This document shows, one piece after another, positions 63,035 to 64,000 of a DNA stretch of 64,000 nt (positions within the stretch are counted from its first letter, which is position 1; each line of letters opens with the position of its first letter). Below the pieces are notes generated by a model that saw only the letters and a list, made by a program, of their open reading frames with translations, was not told the DNA's origin and did no database searches. Made by a program: the position numbers and the translations under genes. Origin of the DNA: an uncultured Pseudomonadota bacterium (GTDB lineage: Bacteria > Pseudomonadota > Gammaproteobacteria > Burkholderiales > JALYOK01); the NCBI GenBank assembly GCA_902826775.1, contig CADEHE010000004.1, positions 451,561 to 515,560 on the forward strand, read 5' to 3'.

Positions 63035-63606
63035 GCGTGCCGCTGAATGACTCGAGCTTTTGTATTGGAATCGAAAGGGATTCGAAGTCGTGGTGCCGCA
63101 GCGATTCAATACTTGCTTCAAGTTTCCGCGCTGCTGCTGCGCTTCACGTTAGCTTTGAGCGCGCAGGTTGTCTTTCGCCGCTGTCAATTGTGGCTCCTGC
63201 TGTTGCAGCACTGCCAGTTTTTGCCCGAGGCTGAGGTGTAGTCGCGTCATATCGGTCGCTCCTGTCCTTCGATCGCCATGACCATTCGCATCGATATCAC
63301 AAATCCTTTAAGCTAGGCAAGCTAACTCACCCCTCCGAGTTAGAGCGACAGATTCGTGCGCGCGGCGTAGCCTTTTGCGTCATGTGCTTGTTGCAGTTTC
63401 CGCTAGTCAGCGTCCTTACGGTTGTCGATATCGCAAACGAAGTTTGCACCGTCCAGGTGATCGGCATCTTCGCGATCAGAAACGCGAATCGGGCCGCGCC
63501 CGAACCCGCAATAGTCGGTTGCGCCGGCCAAAGGCGGCCGGCTGGTAATGCTTCACACCCCACGCAATCTTCGATTGCCCAGAAACGCCCGTCCTGCCTA
63601 CATCTT
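63035..63606. other. Accessory DNA without an intact gene
   Basis: Several short frames on both strands are broken by stops; none resembles a family I can name. It lies between the truncated transposase and the ribbon-helix-helix gene and probably represents degraded mobile-element sequence. Confidence 0.35.
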
Positions 63607-63640
63607 CGTGTATACACGTGATGCCTGCGAGTGTAGACAC
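63607..63640. promoter_or_regulatory. Two operator-like palindromes
   Basis: A perfect 12-bp palindrome CGTGTATACACG (63607-63618) and a near-identical site GTGTAGACAC (63631-63640), about two helical turns apart, upstream of the ribbon-helix-helix gene at 63678. Paired short palindromes of this kind are typical operators of RHH dimers, suggesting autoregulation (inference). Confidence 0.45.
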
Positions 63641-63677
63641 TGAACGCGCTAACGTCTTGAGCACGCAAAGCAAACGC

Positions 63678-63896
63678 ATGCGCACCGAAGTCATCTCGGC
63701 CCGTCTACCGCTGCACGAAGCCGCACTCATTCGTCGGCAAGCAGCGGATAAAGGACTGACTAAGTCCGAGCACGCCGCCAACCTCATATTGCACGCTTTG
63801 ACCATAGAAGCCGGCGCCCAACTGCCCGACACATTAGAGCGTTTGGAAGCACTGGTTGAGTCGTTGACCAAAGCGGGCAACACCCCCCGGGGGTGA
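63678..63896 (+). CDS. Ribbon-helix-helix, MobC-like mobilisation protein
   Basis: A 72-residue protein from ATG 63678 (the frame is open from 63618). RTEVISARLPLHEAALIRRQAADKGLTKSEHAANLILHAL has the strand-helix-helix pattern of MobC/relaxosome and Arc-type proteins. The C-terminus is a short helix (TLERLEALVESLTKAG). It overlaps the next start by four bases (GTGA), as in mobilisation operons. Function as relaxosome accessory or regulator is inferred. Confidence 0.6.
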   Translation: MRTEVISARLPLHEAALIRRQAADKGLTKSEHAANLILHALTIEAGAQLPDTLERLEALVESLTKAGNTPRG

Positions 63897-64000
63897 ATGG
63901 CTCGGGCTACATGGGCCGCAGCGGCGCCCTGCATCCGGAACTGCGCGCCTTCATGATCGAAGTGTTGCTGTTACTGCGCTATCTCGCCAAGGACGATCTT
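63893..64000 (+). CDS. Partial gene at the right edge
   Basis: Starts GTG in the GTGA overlap with the RHH gene and stays open to the window end: 36 residues, with a helix FMIEVLLLLRYLAKDDL. Too short to assign; the overlap suggests an operon with the upstream RHH gene, possibly mobilisation functions. Confidence 0.5.
   Translation, partial: MNGSGYMGRSGALHPELRAFMIEVLLLLRYLAKDDL

Overview
The window is about 60% GC with tightly packed genes, proteobacterial-type RBSs and frequent ATGA or TAATG overlaps. The gene families (a complete type VI secretion system with TssA, TagJ, PpkA, PppA, FHA and TagF; two-partner secretion; class III cyclases with TolB/TPR; RES-Xre and HigBA modules; short REP-like hairpins) suggest a betaproteobacterium, probably Burkholderiales or a neighbour. 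This is inference, because no rRNA or housekeeping marker is present.

Layout. (1) 1-2.4 kb: end of an N-acyl-D-amino-acid deacylase, then a small island with a HigA antitoxin whose toxin higB is frameshifted and an intact RES/Xre toxin-antitoxin pair. Two diverged copies of a tRNA-Cys 3'-end-like sequence bracket it. (2) 2.4-5.4 kb: cyclase/TolB/TPR signalling protein, GFA-fold protein and an IS21 istA remnant. (3) 5.6-12.2 kb, minus strand: five closely packed genes read in the order encapsulin-like HK97-fold shell protein, Ala-rich helical protein, FAD-dependent phytoene-desaturase-like oxidoreductase, polyprenyl diphosphate synthase, and a large protein with an Ig-like and an acetoacetate-decarboxylase-like domain. 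This looks like an isoprenoid-modifying nanocompartment operon and is the most novel item here. A DUF3237 gene lies just upstream. (4) 13.7-51.4 kb: the T6SS locus. It holds the sheath (TssB/C), two Hcp, baseplate (TssA/E/F/G/K), ClpV, VgrG, the membrane complex (TssJ/L/M), the accessory proteins TagJ and TagF, two kinases, one PP2C phosphatase, two FHA proteins and an OmpA protein. An effector cassette sits inside it: VgrG, DUF6484, DUF2169 adaptor, KS-like protein, DUF4150-AHH nuclease, and a candidate beta-propeller immunity protein. (5) 51.5-59.1 kb, minus strand: a TpsB transporter and a 1954-residue TpsA exoprotein with eight YDG-type repeats and a C-terminal caspase-fold peptidase. (6) 59.2-64 kb: accessory DNA with small unknown genes, an SSB-like OB-fold protein, a second class III cyclase, a decayed higA copy, a truncated IS110 transposase, and a ribbon-helix-helix mobilisation-type gene behind two palindromic operator-like sites.

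How the genes fit together: the kinases, phosphatase and FHA proteins can form a threonine-phosphorylation switch for T6SS assembly. VgrG, DUF2169 and DUF4150 form a loading path for the nuclease effector. TpsB exports TpsA to the surface. The encapsulin operon is transcriptionally separate and appears metabolic.
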